NCBI GenBank assembly: GCA_016719385.1
Contig: JADJZA010000001.1
Span: forward strand, 992,001 to 1,056,000
Direction: 5' to 3'
From: Candidatus Microthrix subdominans
Lineage (GTDB): Bacteria; Actinomycetota; Acidimicrobiia; Acidimicrobiales; Microtrichaceae
Length of the DNA: 64,000 bases
Every line of letters begins with the position of its first letter. The first letter of the stretch is position 1. The position numbers were made by a program, and so were the translations under genes. Positions 26,849 through 34,392 of the stretch are shown here, piece by piece. Under the pieces are notes generated by a model, which saw nothing but the letters and a program-made list of their open reading frames with translations, was not told where the DNA came from and did not search any database.

Positions 26849-27006
26849 GTGCTCCCCCTTAAGGGGGGAGCACTGCTTCCGGGGTGCCTGGATAGGGTGC
26901 TTCTAACTGCTTCTTGGGGTGCTTCTGCCAGACACGCCTAGGGTTCTAGACGCTGCTTCCAAGAGTGCTTCGTGGCAGGCTCGCCGGAGGTGCTTTTGAG
27001 GTGCTC
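26849..27006 (+). repeat. iteron-like cluster of TGCTTC motifs with a palindrome
   Basis: The stretch starts with a near-perfect palindrome, gtgctcccccttaagggggg followed by agcac (26849-26873). It is followed by repeated (G/C)TGCTT(C/T) units at about 26873, 26897, 26907, 26919, 26953, 26965 and 26990, and GTGCTCC again at 27001. All units are in the same orientation and within 160 bases. The cluster abuts the 3' end of the replication-type operon. Repeated short sites beside rep genes are typical of plasmid or element origins, so a vegetative origin is a reasonable guess. Confidence 0.5.
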
Positions 27007-27026
27007 CCAGCTAACAGGAGATCGCT

Positions 27027-28103
27027 TTAAGCCCGCCCTTGGCTCCGCTCTCGGCGAAAGCGTAACGCTTGACCCATCACGGCGGTCGATGCGGTTGACT
27101 TTCCGGCTTCGACTAGTGCTGTCTTTGCCTTTCGGTATCCGGTGCCGGTGCCGGCGCCGGTGGTCCAGCCGATGGCGTCGAGGTCAGCCACCACGTCGGC
27201 CACTCCAGGTAACCACCCCTTGGACACGCGCTGGAAGGTGAGAGCTTTGCCTCGCACCTTCTCGATAGATACCGACTCGGGCACCCAGCCCATACGAGCG
27301 GCGGCAAGGGTGAGCTTCCACCCGAAGTCCTTGTCGGTCGGCTTAAGTAACCACACCACGTCTACATCGTCACCCTTTGCGGATGAACCGCGCGCTCGTG
27401 TGCCTTCGTGGCCCGTGTGATCGAGGCGGACGGCGGCAATGCCTGCGCGTTTAAGCGGTAGCCATGTGTGCCGATAGAGATTGCGGTAGGTATCTGAGTC
27501 GTTCTCGGGACCTTCGGTGACTCGGCTCAGAGTGTCGATTACCACCAGGTCGGCACGCTCGGCGGTGGCGTAGGCCAGCAGTTGAGCCCCCCCGGCAGCC
27601 GTGTCGAGCGGCGAGGAGGCGGGCAGCTGGACATAGACCAGCTGATCTCCAAGTAGCTTTCGGTGTTTAGGGTCTGTGAATCCCAAGGCTTCCAGGCGTT
27701 CGAAAAGGTCGCCCTCGGTCATCTCGTAGTCGACGTAGAGGACCTTGAGGGGTGTCATAGATTGCCCAGTGAGCGGGTGAATGCCGAGGCAAGCAGAGCA
27801 CAATCCGAGCGTCAACAGCGACTTTCCGGCCTTCGACGGAGCGACCAGTGCATGGGAACGGCCTACGGCGATAATGGGCTCGATGAGCCAGTTTGCGGGC
27901 GGCGGGCCCCGTTCAATAAGTGCGTCAAGGTCCACCCGTGCGACGGCGTACGGGTTGTCGGCCTCCTGCCCGAAGAATCGATCGGCCTCGGTGGTATCGG
28001 GGGAGGTTGTCTGAGGGGCCTTGATCCGATAGTTCTGTCGGTGCGCTACTAGCTTTCGAGCGGCTTCGGTGTCAGCGGCTGCCGCTGCTACTAGATCGCT
28101 CAT
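27027..28103 (-). CDS. RecA-like AAA ATPase, RepA/DnaB-like replication helicase
   Basis: The product is about 358 residues from ATG 28103 (MSDLVAAAAADTEA). The core has Walker A VAPSKAGKSLL, a Walker B-like strand (VLYVDYEM, and DLVVIDTLSRV), and a late RLDHTGHEG segment; this is the AAA_25/RepA hexameric helicase type. Such proteins drive replication of plasmids and integrative elements. Its start overlaps the preceding 78-residue ORF by 4 bases, in an operon after the primase-like gene. The last 60 residues are rich in Gly/Thr/Lys and may be a linker or a DNA-binding tail. Confidence 0.82.
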   Translation of the reverse strand: MSDLVAAAAADTEAARKLVAHRQNYRIKAPQTTSPDTTEADRFFGQEADNPYAVARVDLDALIERGPPPANWLIEPIIAVGRSHALVAPSKAGKSLLTLGLCSACLGIHPLTGQSMTPLKVLYVDYEMTEGDLFERLEALGFTDPKHRKLLGDQLVYVQLPASSPLDTAAGGAQLLAYATAERADLVVIDTLSRVTEGPENDSDTYRNLYRHTWLPLKRAGIAAVRLDHTGHEGTRARGSSAKGDDVDVVWLLKPTDKDFGWKLTLAAARMGWVPESVSIEKVRGKALTFQRVSKGWLPGVADVVADLDAIGWTTGAGTGTGYRKAKTALVEAGKSTASTAVMGQALRFRRERSQGRA

Positions 28104-28336
28104 CGTGCCACTCCCCAGCGCGCCACGGTCGTTTCCCACACCGCCCGACCGGCGGCAGCTGTGTCACCCTGGTAATAGAGTTCGGCGTAGATCGTGAACT
28201 TGCTGAGCGCCACGTGAGTCAGAGCGGTGCCAGCGTTGTCGCTGTGGATCGCGCCGTAGCACTCCCAGAAGTTGCCGCTGTGGTCGCTCGTCGATCCAGG
28301 TCGGCGCCATTGCTCGGCCCTACCCCGGGGGAACAT
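28100..28336 (-). CDS. small hypothetical protein in the replication operon
   Basis: The product is 78 residues, soluble, with a basic N terminus and a helical middle (ALTHVALSKFTIYAELYYQG). It overlaps the primase-like gene by 17 bases and the ATPase start by 4, so tight translational coupling supports it as real. Size, composition and position resemble small proteins found between primase and helicase genes in actinobacterial plasmids and phages; the family was not identified. Confidence 0.55.
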   Translation of the reverse strand: MFPRGRAEQWRRPGSTSDHSGNFWECYGAIHSDNAGTALTHVALSKFTIYAELYYQGDTAAAGRAVWETTVARWGVAR

Positions 28337-29300
28337 CGATCATGCGGACGAACTGCCAGTCCAACGGCTCTAAAATGGCGGACCAGGGAAGCGCTGCGAC
28401 TAGGTCGGCGGGTCCATTGGGCACCCCGAGAGGAGGCGGCTGGTTGTCCAGTGGTCGGCGCAGCGCTGTCGGTTTCGGTTTCGGTTTCTCGGGCACGATG
28501 AGGGTGCTCAGCTCACTGACGCTGTAGCGAGTCGGAACGTCGGGGCCGTCGCCCACCTCTACGGCGAGTGGTGGCAAGGGTTGCCCGTTCTGGTCGCTCT
28601 TGCGATTGACGGTCCCGGCGGGGCGCAACACTCGGGGCAGGTCGCTCACCTTGTCGACGTGCCACCCCTTCAGTGCTCCAGCGTTGAACATCGTCCGACC
28701 CCAGCCCTCAACCAGCTCGGCTACTTTGGCGCGGTTGTCGTCGTTGATCACTAGCGGCTCTTCAAAGAGCCACCAGAGCTGAAGCCCCCCACCGCTGTAG
28801 AGCGTTAGAGACGGCGGTTTACCCACGTCATACGCGATAGCGAGGGCTTCTGCATCGGTCGGCGGGAGGTTCGTGGCGGCGTGGCGGGGTCCGCGCACAT
28901 CGATATCTGCCCAGAGCCCGGGGAGCGTTCCTACGGTGTCAGCACCTCCACGCTTCATTCGTGGTGGGCGCTTAGCCCGGGGGCAGCAGGTCACGTACAA
29001 GTCACCTCCACGAGCCAGTGAGGACAACTTGTCGACAGCGCTGGCTCGCTCGCCCACGGTGAAGGCGTGCACGTTCTCACGCCATCTATCGTCACCGCGC
29101 GGAAGGGTTGAGGCGATCACCCAGCCGTTCGGGTTGCACCTGTCGAACAGATGGTGCAGCCACCAGCGAAGAGCCTCAGGGTCAGGCTCGGGCGGAGGAG
29201 AGATGTCAGATAGCGGCAGATCGGTGGGGTCGTGTGAAGGGCTTCCTTCAGGGGCGGCCAGTAGCTCGTCTTGGTCGTAGGTGAGAGTCGGCGCGCTCAT
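28320..29300 (-). CDS. primase/polymerase-like replication protein (AEP type)
   Basis: The product is about 326 residues from ATG 29300 (MSAPTLTYDQDEL). The likely catalytic acids are in LWADIDVRGP, followed by YSGGGLQLWWLF and by RVLRPAGTVNRK. This arrangement (DxD, then a GxQ/H-W strand, then the PGTxNxK block) is typical of archaeo-eukaryotic primase-superfamily replication proteins of plasmids and integrative elements. The C-terminal 90 residues (Pro-rich, then PADLVAALPWSAILEPLDW) are a separate region. First gene of the three-gene replication operon, transcribed toward the repeat array. Confidence 0.78.
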   Translation of the reverse strand: MSAPTLTYDQDELLAAPEGSPSHDPTDLPLSDISPPPEPDPEALRWWLHHLFDRCNPNGWVIASTLPRGDDRWRENVHAFTVGERASAVDKLSSLARGGDLYVTCCPRAKRPPRMKRGGADTVGTLPGLWADIDVRGPRHAATNLPPTDAEALAIAYDVGKPPSLTLYSGGGLQLWWLFEEPLVINDDNRAKVAELVEGWGRTMFNAGALKGWHVDKVSDLPRVLRPAGTVNRKSDQNGQPLPPLAVEVGDGPDVPTRYSVSELSTLIVPEKPKPKPTALRRPLDNQPPPLGVPNGPADLVAALPWSAILEPLDWQFVRMIDVPPG

Positions 29301-29435
29301 CGGGGCCACCTCCCAACAACGCAGGCGCTGCACCCGTCCGCCATCCCGACACGTTCTACGCGCTCGGATGCGGTCCTGGTCCGCACGGCACGGCGGCTCC
29401 CGCTAGCCACTCCTGCCCGCTTCCCATCTTCGCGG

Positions 29436-29723
29436 CTACCCATTTCGGAGCAGCCGTTCGACTGACTCACGCGTGATCAGGAGCCGGCGGCTGTTGCTCG
29501 GGGGAGCCTCCGCCAGGCTCCCCGCTCTAACTTGAGTGCGAACCCAAGCGTCGGTAGCGCACAGGTGCTTCGCGGCCTGGCTGGTGGTCATGACAGCTGG
29601 CAGGCTCGGGGCCTGCGTAGCCGCTGCTTCGTCTAGGACTTCGCGCAGGGCCGCCTTGAGGTCATCTCTCGTAGAGAGGACAAGGTCAGTCCCAGCGCTA
29701 GCTAGGTGATGGGAACTCCGCAT
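29436..29723 (-). CDS. helix-turn-helix protein, excisionase-like
   Basis: The product is 95 residues. The C-terminal half has MTTSQAAKHLCATDAWVRTQ and SRRLLITRESVERLL, the MerR/HTH_17 type winged helix found in excisionases (Xis) and small regulators. It lies upstream of the primase operon on the same strand and divergent from the regulator at 29949. It could direct excision of the element or control the replication operon. Confidence 0.75.
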   Translation of the reverse strand: MRSSHHLASAGTDLVLSTRDDLKAALREVLDEAAATQAPSLPAVMTTSQAAKHLCATDAWVRTQVRAGSLAEAPPSNSRRLLITRESVERLLRNG

Positions 29724-29853
29724 TGCTGATCTCCGCTGAGTAGTTCGTCTAACTCAGCGGGAGCGCCCTTGGAACGAGTGAGCGCCGGGCGCGCTTTATC
29801 GAAAACCTGAGGGTCTCCCCGAGGAGACGAGAGTGGTCGGTTCTTCAGGTTCA

Positions 29854-29881
29854 TATCCACAGGCTATCACGGTTATCCACA
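29854..29881 (+). promoter_or_regulatory. two DnaA-box-like sites in the divergent intergenic region
   Basis: Two closely spaced sequences, ATATCCACA (29853-29861, with an overlapping T) and TTATCCACA (29873-29881), match the bacterial DnaA box. They are in one orientation, 19-20 bases apart, in the region between the divergent HTH genes. They may help start replication of the excised element or regulate the promoters here. Confidence 0.5.
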
Positions 29882-29948
29882 GGTGGCAACCTCTTTCACG
29901 CAAGTTTCTTTCAAACGTTCGCAGGTTTGCCTAGATGTGGGTTAAACT

Positions 29949-30380
29949 ATGAGCATGGTTGAGCCGCATGAGGCAGTACGGGGCAGGCGCGAGCTCCTCG
30001 GGCTTACGGTCAAGGAGGCCTGCGAGCGTTCCTCGCTGTCGCACCCCACGTGGGAGTGCCTGGAGCGACTCGGAGCCAGAGTTCCAAGAGCGTCCACCCT
30101 TGTCGCAGCCTCGCGGACGTTGCGCTGGCCAGACACAGCCCTTCACCGCATCTTGGCGGGTGAAGATCCCGCCAGCATTCCCGACGCAGCCGCAACCATC
30201 CGGGAGGCGCCCGGACCCTTCGCTTCGGCAGTTGAGCTACTTCGGTTGATGGACGAGCTGCCCGGACCATTACGAATCAGCATTGTTGACCACGTCCGGC
30301 AGCTTCACGCCGCCCAGGTATCAGAGCGCCACGTGCCGTTGGAGGACCCACAGGTGGGACGCAAACCGACGTCGGCATGA
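29949..30380 (+). CDS. helix-turn-helix regulator (XRE-like)
   Basis: The product is 143 residues. An N-terminal XRE-type helix-turn-helix is visible (RGRRELLGLTVKEACERSSL and HPTWECLERLG, about residues 11-50), followed by a helical C-terminal part. It starts at ATG 29949, only a few bases after taaact, so the transcript may be leaderless or nearly so; that is a guess. It is divergent from the excisionase-like gene and probably represses the element's replication or excision operon. Confidence 0.7.
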   Translation: MSMVEPHEAVRGRRELLGLTVKEACERSSLSHPTWECLERLGARVPRASTLVAASRTLRWPDTALHRILAGEDPASIPDAAATIREAPGPFASAVELLRLMDELPGPLRISIVDHVRQLHAAQVSERHVPLEDPQVGRKPTSA

Positions 30381-30582
30381 GGGCTCTTGGTTGGGGAAGG
30401 GCATTCATGCGGCACATCCACGCCGCCTGTGCGCTCTCGACGCCTGCTCTAATGGGGAGTCCCGTCCGCCCGGTCAGATTCAGCCCTGCCGCTGGCCCCT
30501 TACAGTGCCGGACACATGCCAGCGTGGGCAACCCGCCGCCCGTTGAGCCGGCAAACACCAACACCGCGCTGTCGTCGCCGCG

Positions 30583-30984
30583 TTGAACCGCACGATCATC
30601 GCTCAACCCGACCCGGAAGGCGCCAGAGCCCAGCACCGCAACGTGGTCGACCAGATCGAGCCGGTCGCACCCCCCGTCACCACCAAACTCGAAGGCGCCG
30701 AGCACGACCTCCTCGCCTACACCGCTTTCCCAGAAGCCCACTGGAGCAAGGTCTGGCCGAACGACCCCAAGGAGCAACTCAACCGCCAACTGACACGCCG
30801 CACCGACGTCGTCCAAAAATTCCTCAACACCGAATCAGTCATCTGCCTCGTCGGCGCCCTCCTCATCCAGGTCAACGACGAAATGAACTCCCAGTCCTCC
30901 GCGAGGGAGCCGCCGGATCACCCACCCCACGCCGACCATCCGGAGCAATCGATAGTCGCACTCCCAGCTTTACCTAGAACTTGA
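30583..30984 (+). pseudogene. IS256-family transposase C-terminal remnant
   Basis: The frame carries RTIIAQPDPEGARAQ, LLAYTAFPEAHWSKVWPNDP, then EQLNRQLTRRTDVVQ and VGALL, the last third of an IS256-type transposase. The conserved NPxERLNKE has become NDPKEQLNRQ, so the catalytic Glu is shifted or lost, and the first two thirds are missing. After about 30900 the frame no longer resembles the family. It is a dead remnant and unlike the intact copy at 13469. Confidence 0.75.
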
Positions 30985-31131
30985 ACACCCGGGATCGGGC
31001 TAGAGCGCAGCAAGCTGACCAAGGGCCACGGAAGAGACGATGCTCGATCGTCGCCAACGCCGGCGCCTCAACCACCAAAGACCACCCACTGCCATCAGAG
31101 TCAGAATCGACACGACACGCAACCTGCCCGC

Positions 31132-31503
31132 TCACGGCCGCCCCAGCAGTTCTTGCCGCCACCCGTGATCGCCGGTGCCAATGTGAGGGATCGTCTCGAA
31201 ACAAAACGTGTGGCCAGTGGGATCAACCACAGTGACCATCACCGGTCCACTAACAAGCAGGGCAAGCGCCCACGCACGACCGTCAGCAACGTTCGATCCC
31301 ACGTCCGAAAACCTCATCACGCACTGAGGCGGATCTCCGATCGGATGCGTGGGCATCGTGATCGCACAGAACTCCAAGCTTTCGTCAACAGTTAGTTGCC
31401 AAGCGAACCATTCTGGGTGATGAACTGCAGCAGGCAGAGCATCGGCTGTGACCACGATCCCGACTTGGCCGGTGTCATTATCCTGCACTACGTCGATGAG
31501 CAT
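31132..31503 (-). CDS. hypothetical protein, paralogue of 25454 (copy 3)
   Basis: The product is about 123 residues from ATG 31503 (MLIDVVQDNDTGQVG); an upstream in-frame start at 31536 exists. It shares with copy 1 the order FAW-8-DES-L-FC, a GPxxVTxxD strand, and a final GWRQELL. The pattern of short strands and conserved Trp/Asp/Glu suggests a small alpha/beta fold. No known domain recognised. It lies between IS remnants and the integrase. Confidence 0.6.
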   Translation of the reverse strand: MLIDVVQDNDTGQVGIVVTADALPAAVHHPEWFAWQLTVDESLEFCAITMPTHPIGDPPQCVMRFSDVGSNVADGRAWALALLVSGPVMVTVVDPTGHTFCFETIPHIGTGDHGWRQELLGRP

Positions 31504-32041
31504 GGCTCCAGACTCCCAGCAGGGTGTGACAGGCAACTGAGACTACCGTGTAGCACTCTGAGCCGCTCGTTGCTGTCAGGATGATGTGCTAGAAGTTGTG
31601 GTCGATTCCGAATGGTGAGCTGTGTCTACCGAGACCTTATTCATCTGCCTAAACGTCTGGTCTTCCCCACCACCGTCCAGCCGCTCTTCCTTCCGCTGGT
31701 GCCTCACTTCCCTTCCCCGTTTAGTCACTCCACTCATCAGTCACCAGCGCCGCCACGAACCCCAGACCCAGACAGCCGCGTTTCAGTTCACCCACCTCCG
31801 CCAGCCCACCTTCCCCGCTCTGCACTGCATTTGAACCGAACCATCCGACTGAGCTGAAAAGCCCCAACACAGGATGTCCAGATACAGACACCCACCAGAA
31901 GAAACCAATAGAAGAAACCAATAGAGAGTGGTGGAGGGGGTCGAGTGGGTGCGGCAGCGTGGGTCAGTTGGGGTAGTAGCTGGGGTGCTTCAAGGGTTAG
32001 GTGCGAGCGGAAAGAGTTGCTGATTCGTCACCGAAATATCT
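31504..32041. other. intergenic stretch before the integrase 3' end
   Basis: No gene is supported in this 540-base stretch. It is pyrimidine-rich on the + strand around 31650-31830 and has only low-complexity frames. It could hold the integrase terminator, but I see no clear hairpin with a T-run. Confidence 0.4.
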
Positions 32042-33271
32042 TCATCCAAAATCGGGCAGAGCATCCGAAACGCGGCCAGCAGACGCCCCATGGTCGCGCC
32101 AATAATCTCGGGTTGTTTCGACTGCGTGATGTCCGACGACCGTTCCGACATCATGCGGGGACGCGCCTGCCTCGATGGCCGCTGTCACAAAACTGTGCCG
32201 TTGGCCGTGCCAAACAACGTCGGCGATCGCAGGGTCATTAACAATCTCGGCAACCTCCAAACGGTTGTGAGACCACCAACGACTAAGCACCTGGGGACGG
32301 ATGTGGCCGCGCCACGCTGGCGGTCCTCGGGGCGTCACCCACGTAACGATCGGGTCTTCGCCGGTGGTGCGGGGGAGTCCGTGAGCGTCGCCCAGTGCAT
32401 CGAGAGTGTCACGCCAGCGACCCATCCATCCGGTCATCGCATCGCCTAGGCGGACATGGCGGATGCGCTGTGATTTGCCGCCTTCTCTGATCGTGTTTTG
32501 TCGCGTGATCGACCGCGCGACTGTGAGGATTTGGCTTTTCGGGTTCCAGTCTCCCCACTGGAATCCGACAAGTTCTCCCTGTCGGACACCGGTTGCCAGC
32601 GAGATTCTGACAGCAGCGGACATCAACCATTCGGTACTCTCCCGTTGCGGTCCCATCGTTTGGACCGCCTTCACGACGGCAGCTTGCTGGGTCGCCGGGA
32701 TGATAAATCGGGGGATGAACCCCTTTTTTGGTGGATCGGTTTTGTCTGTCGGGTTTGCTTCGAGGAACCCTTGTCGGACTGCCCATCGGAACATCGCGAC
32801 GCATGTCATATGGACGTGGCGGCGGGTTGTTTGTGACAGCGGTTGCCCGCGGGTGCCGGTGCGGGATTCCTCGTGAACTCTCCGGATGTGTGCTGCGTTG
32901 ACGTGCACGATGAGGACCGGACCGATCGCCGCAATGATGTAATCGTTGGTGCGTTGCACCTCAGTTGCTTGCGCGTCTGGGACGCGACGTTCAGCGGTTG
33001 CAGCAAGCCAGCGGTGAGCAAGTTCGGCGACGGTCATCGTTTCTGGGCGAACTGGTGCCATAGCGGACGCTGCCCGGTCGTCTTCCATTCGGATCGCCAA
33101 CTTCTCAGCGATGACTTTCGAAGACCGCTTGCCGCCGTGGTCCGCGGCTTTGATCGTCGCTGAGTCCCACTTCGTTTTGCCGCTGTCGTCCTTGTGTGAA
33201 ACGCGGACTCGCCACGAGCCTTCGCCGGCCTTCCCGCCCTTCTTCGGGACCCAACCGACCGTGCGTGCCAT
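32042..33271 (-). CDS. int: tyrosine site-specific integrase of the tRNA-Leu element
   Basis: The product is a 409-residue phage-type integrase. The active site is visible: an Arg in ATGVRQGELVGFQW, His355 and Arg358 in HGQRHSF, His381 in VGHHAVETT and the nucleophile Tyr390. The N-terminal part holds the arm-binding and SAM-like core-binding domains. The start ATG 33271 (MARTVGWVPKKGGKAG) was chosen because the upstream in-frame extension runs through the tRNA and attachment site. It lies next to the intact tRNA-Leu and reads into the element, the normal layout for integration into a tRNA 3' end. Confidence 0.95.
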   Translation of the reverse strand: MARTVGWVPKKGGKAGEGSWRVRVSHKDDSGKTKWDSATIKAADHGGKRSSKVIAEKLAIRMEDDRAASAMAPVRPETMTVAELAHRWLAATAERRVPDAQATEVQRTNDYIIAAIGPVLIVHVNAAHIRRVHEESRTGTRGQPLSQTTRRHVHMTCVAMFRWAVRQGFLEANPTDKTDPPKKGFIPRFIIPATQQAAVVKAVQTMGPQRESTEWLMSAAVRISLATGVRQGELVGFQWGDWNPKSQILTVARSITRQNTIREGGKSQRIRHVRLGDAMTGWMGRWRDTLDALGDAHGLPRTTGEDPIVTWVTPRGPPAWRGHIRPQVLSRWWSHNRLEVAEIVNDPAIADVVWHGQRHSFVTAAIEAGASPHDVGTVVGHHAVETTRDYWRDHGASAGRVSDALPDFG

Positions 33272-33315
33272 AGGGATAACGCTAGCGAGTCTCCTGCACG
33301 TCGGGTTGGGAGAAT

Positions 33316-33337
33316 CGCGACGATTGCCGCGACGATC
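33316..33337 (+). promoter_or_regulatory. probable integrase arm-type sites, right end
   Basis: CGCGACGATT at 33316-33325 and CGCGACGATC at 33328-33337 repeat the decamer found twice at the left end (8340, 8351). They lie upstream of the integrase start and about 35 bases inside the right repeat. The integrase promoter probably overlaps these sites, which would allow self-repression. Confidence 0.6.
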
Positions 33338-33371
33338 TGGTCGAACCAACATTCTCTTGGGGCGCAAAACC

Positions 33372-33433
33372 CTGGTGCGGACGGTGGGACTCGAACCCAC
33401 ACAACCTTTCGGATACCAGGACCTAAACCTGGC
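33372..33433. repeat. right attachment site (62-bp direct repeat within tRNA-Leu)
   Basis: This is the second copy of the 62-bp repeat, here part of the intact tRNA-Leu gene. Exact excision would join 8255 to the rest of the tRNA at 33434 and leave the tRNA unchanged. Confidence 0.93.
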
Positions 33434-33459
33434 GCGTCTGCCAATTCCGCCACGTCCGC
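33374..33459 (-). tRNA. tRNA-Leu(TAG)
   Basis: The minus strand folds into a class II tRNA of 86 nt including encoded CCA. The acceptor stem pairs GCGGACG with CGTCCGC, the anticodon loop TTTAGGT gives TAG, and the long variable arm needed by leucine tRNAs is present. This is the complete gene at the right end of the integrated element; its promoter side is chromosomal. Confidence 0.96.
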
Positions 33460-33671
33460 GTTGCGGTGCTCGCTGCGCAGGTCACGCTACCCGTCGCGTG
33501 AGGTCGTCGTTGACGTGGGGTCGACCGTGCTTCGACACCCGATGTGTCTCCGGCAAGGCGATGGAGTGAGCACCGGGTAGCCTCACCCACCGGTCCGATG
33601 GCGCCCTCACAACGGCGTCATCATGCCCGGGTACAGCCAGTCTGACGTCAGTCCTACTTTCGAGGAGATCC

Positions 33672-34289
33672 ATGAGCGACGCGTTGTCCGCATTCACCAG
33701 CCACCAGGCCCCCCGCTCGGGCCCGCTGTCGGGCATGGACCCCTCGGCGGACATCTACAAGCTGCTGTTGAAGGACCGGATCGTGTTCCTGGGCGCCGAG
33801 GTGTCCGACGAGCTGGCCAACTTCGTCACCGCCCAGATGCTGTACCTCGACGCAGAGGACTCCAGCAAGGACATCATGTTGTACGTCAACTCGCCCGGCG
33901 GCTCGGTGACCGCCGGCATGGCGATCTACGACACGATGCAGTTCGTCAATGCCGATGTCGGCACGGTGTGCGTTGGCCTGGCGGCTTCGATGGGCCAGTT
34001 TCTGCTGTGCGCCGGCACCGCCGGCAAGCGCTTTGCGCTGCCCCACAGCCGCATCATGATGCACCAGCCGCTCGGCGGCATTCAGGGTCAGGCCGCCGAC
34101 ATCGCCATCCAGGCTGAGCAGATGATCTATGTCAAGCGGATGCTGGCCGATCGGATCGCCCACCACACCGGTCAGACGCCCGAGCAGATCAACACCGACT
34201 CCGACCGTGACCGCTGGTTCACCGCCGAAGAGGCCAAGGAGTACGGCATTATCGACAACGTGATCATCGGTAAGGGCGAACTGGCCTAG
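33672..34289 (+). CDS. clpP: ATP-dependent Clp protease proteolytic subunit
   Basis: The product is a 205-residue ClpP serine protease subunit. The triad is Ser106 (GLAASMGQ), His131 (MMHQPLGG) and Asp180 (DRDRWF). It forms the tetradecameric barrel that degrades proteins unfolded by ClpX or ClpC. It starts at ATG 33672 behind gaggag. Oddity: the final codons and stop (ctg gcc tag, 34284-34289) coincide with the inverted end of the IS1380-type element, so the native C terminus may have been slightly changed by the insertion. No clpX or second clpP follows directly, perhaps because of that insertion. Confidence 0.96.
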   Translation: MSDALSAFTSHQAPRSGPLSGMDPSADIYKLLLKDRIVFLGAEVSDELANFVTAQMLYLDAEDSSKDIMLYVNSPGGSVTAGMAIYDTMQFVNADVGTVCVGLAASMGQFLLCAGTAGKRFALPHSRIMMHQPLGGIQGQAADIAIQAEQMIYVKRMLADRIAHHTGQTPEQINTDSDRDRWFTAEEAKEYGIIDNVIIGKGELA

Positions 34290-34392
34290 CCTCGATCCGG
34301 CACGCTGAGATCGTGAAGAATTAGGTTCGGACGCGACAAATGCGCTCCGTTCCAGCAAACTTGAGGGTGTTAAGGACCACAAGGGAGCTGGT

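Larger units (their letters stand above)
8256..33433. mobile_element. integrative element in tRNA-Leu(TAG), about 25 kb
   Basis: The segment is bounded by perfect 62-bp direct repeats, one of which is the 3' end of an intact tRNA-Leu. A tyrosine integrase gene lies about 100 bases from the intact tRNA and points into the element. Inside are a replication-type operon (27027-29300), divergent HTH genes, a tRNA, IS remnants, and restriction and other defence-like genes. No conjugation genes (relaxase, VirB4, TraG) were recognised between the repeats, so it is better described as an integrative genomic island or mobilisable element than as a complete ICE. Confidence 0.92.

Noticed and set aside
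33272..33400. N-terminal extension of the integrase
   Set aside because: It reads through the attachment site and the tRNA; the family-like start is at 33271.
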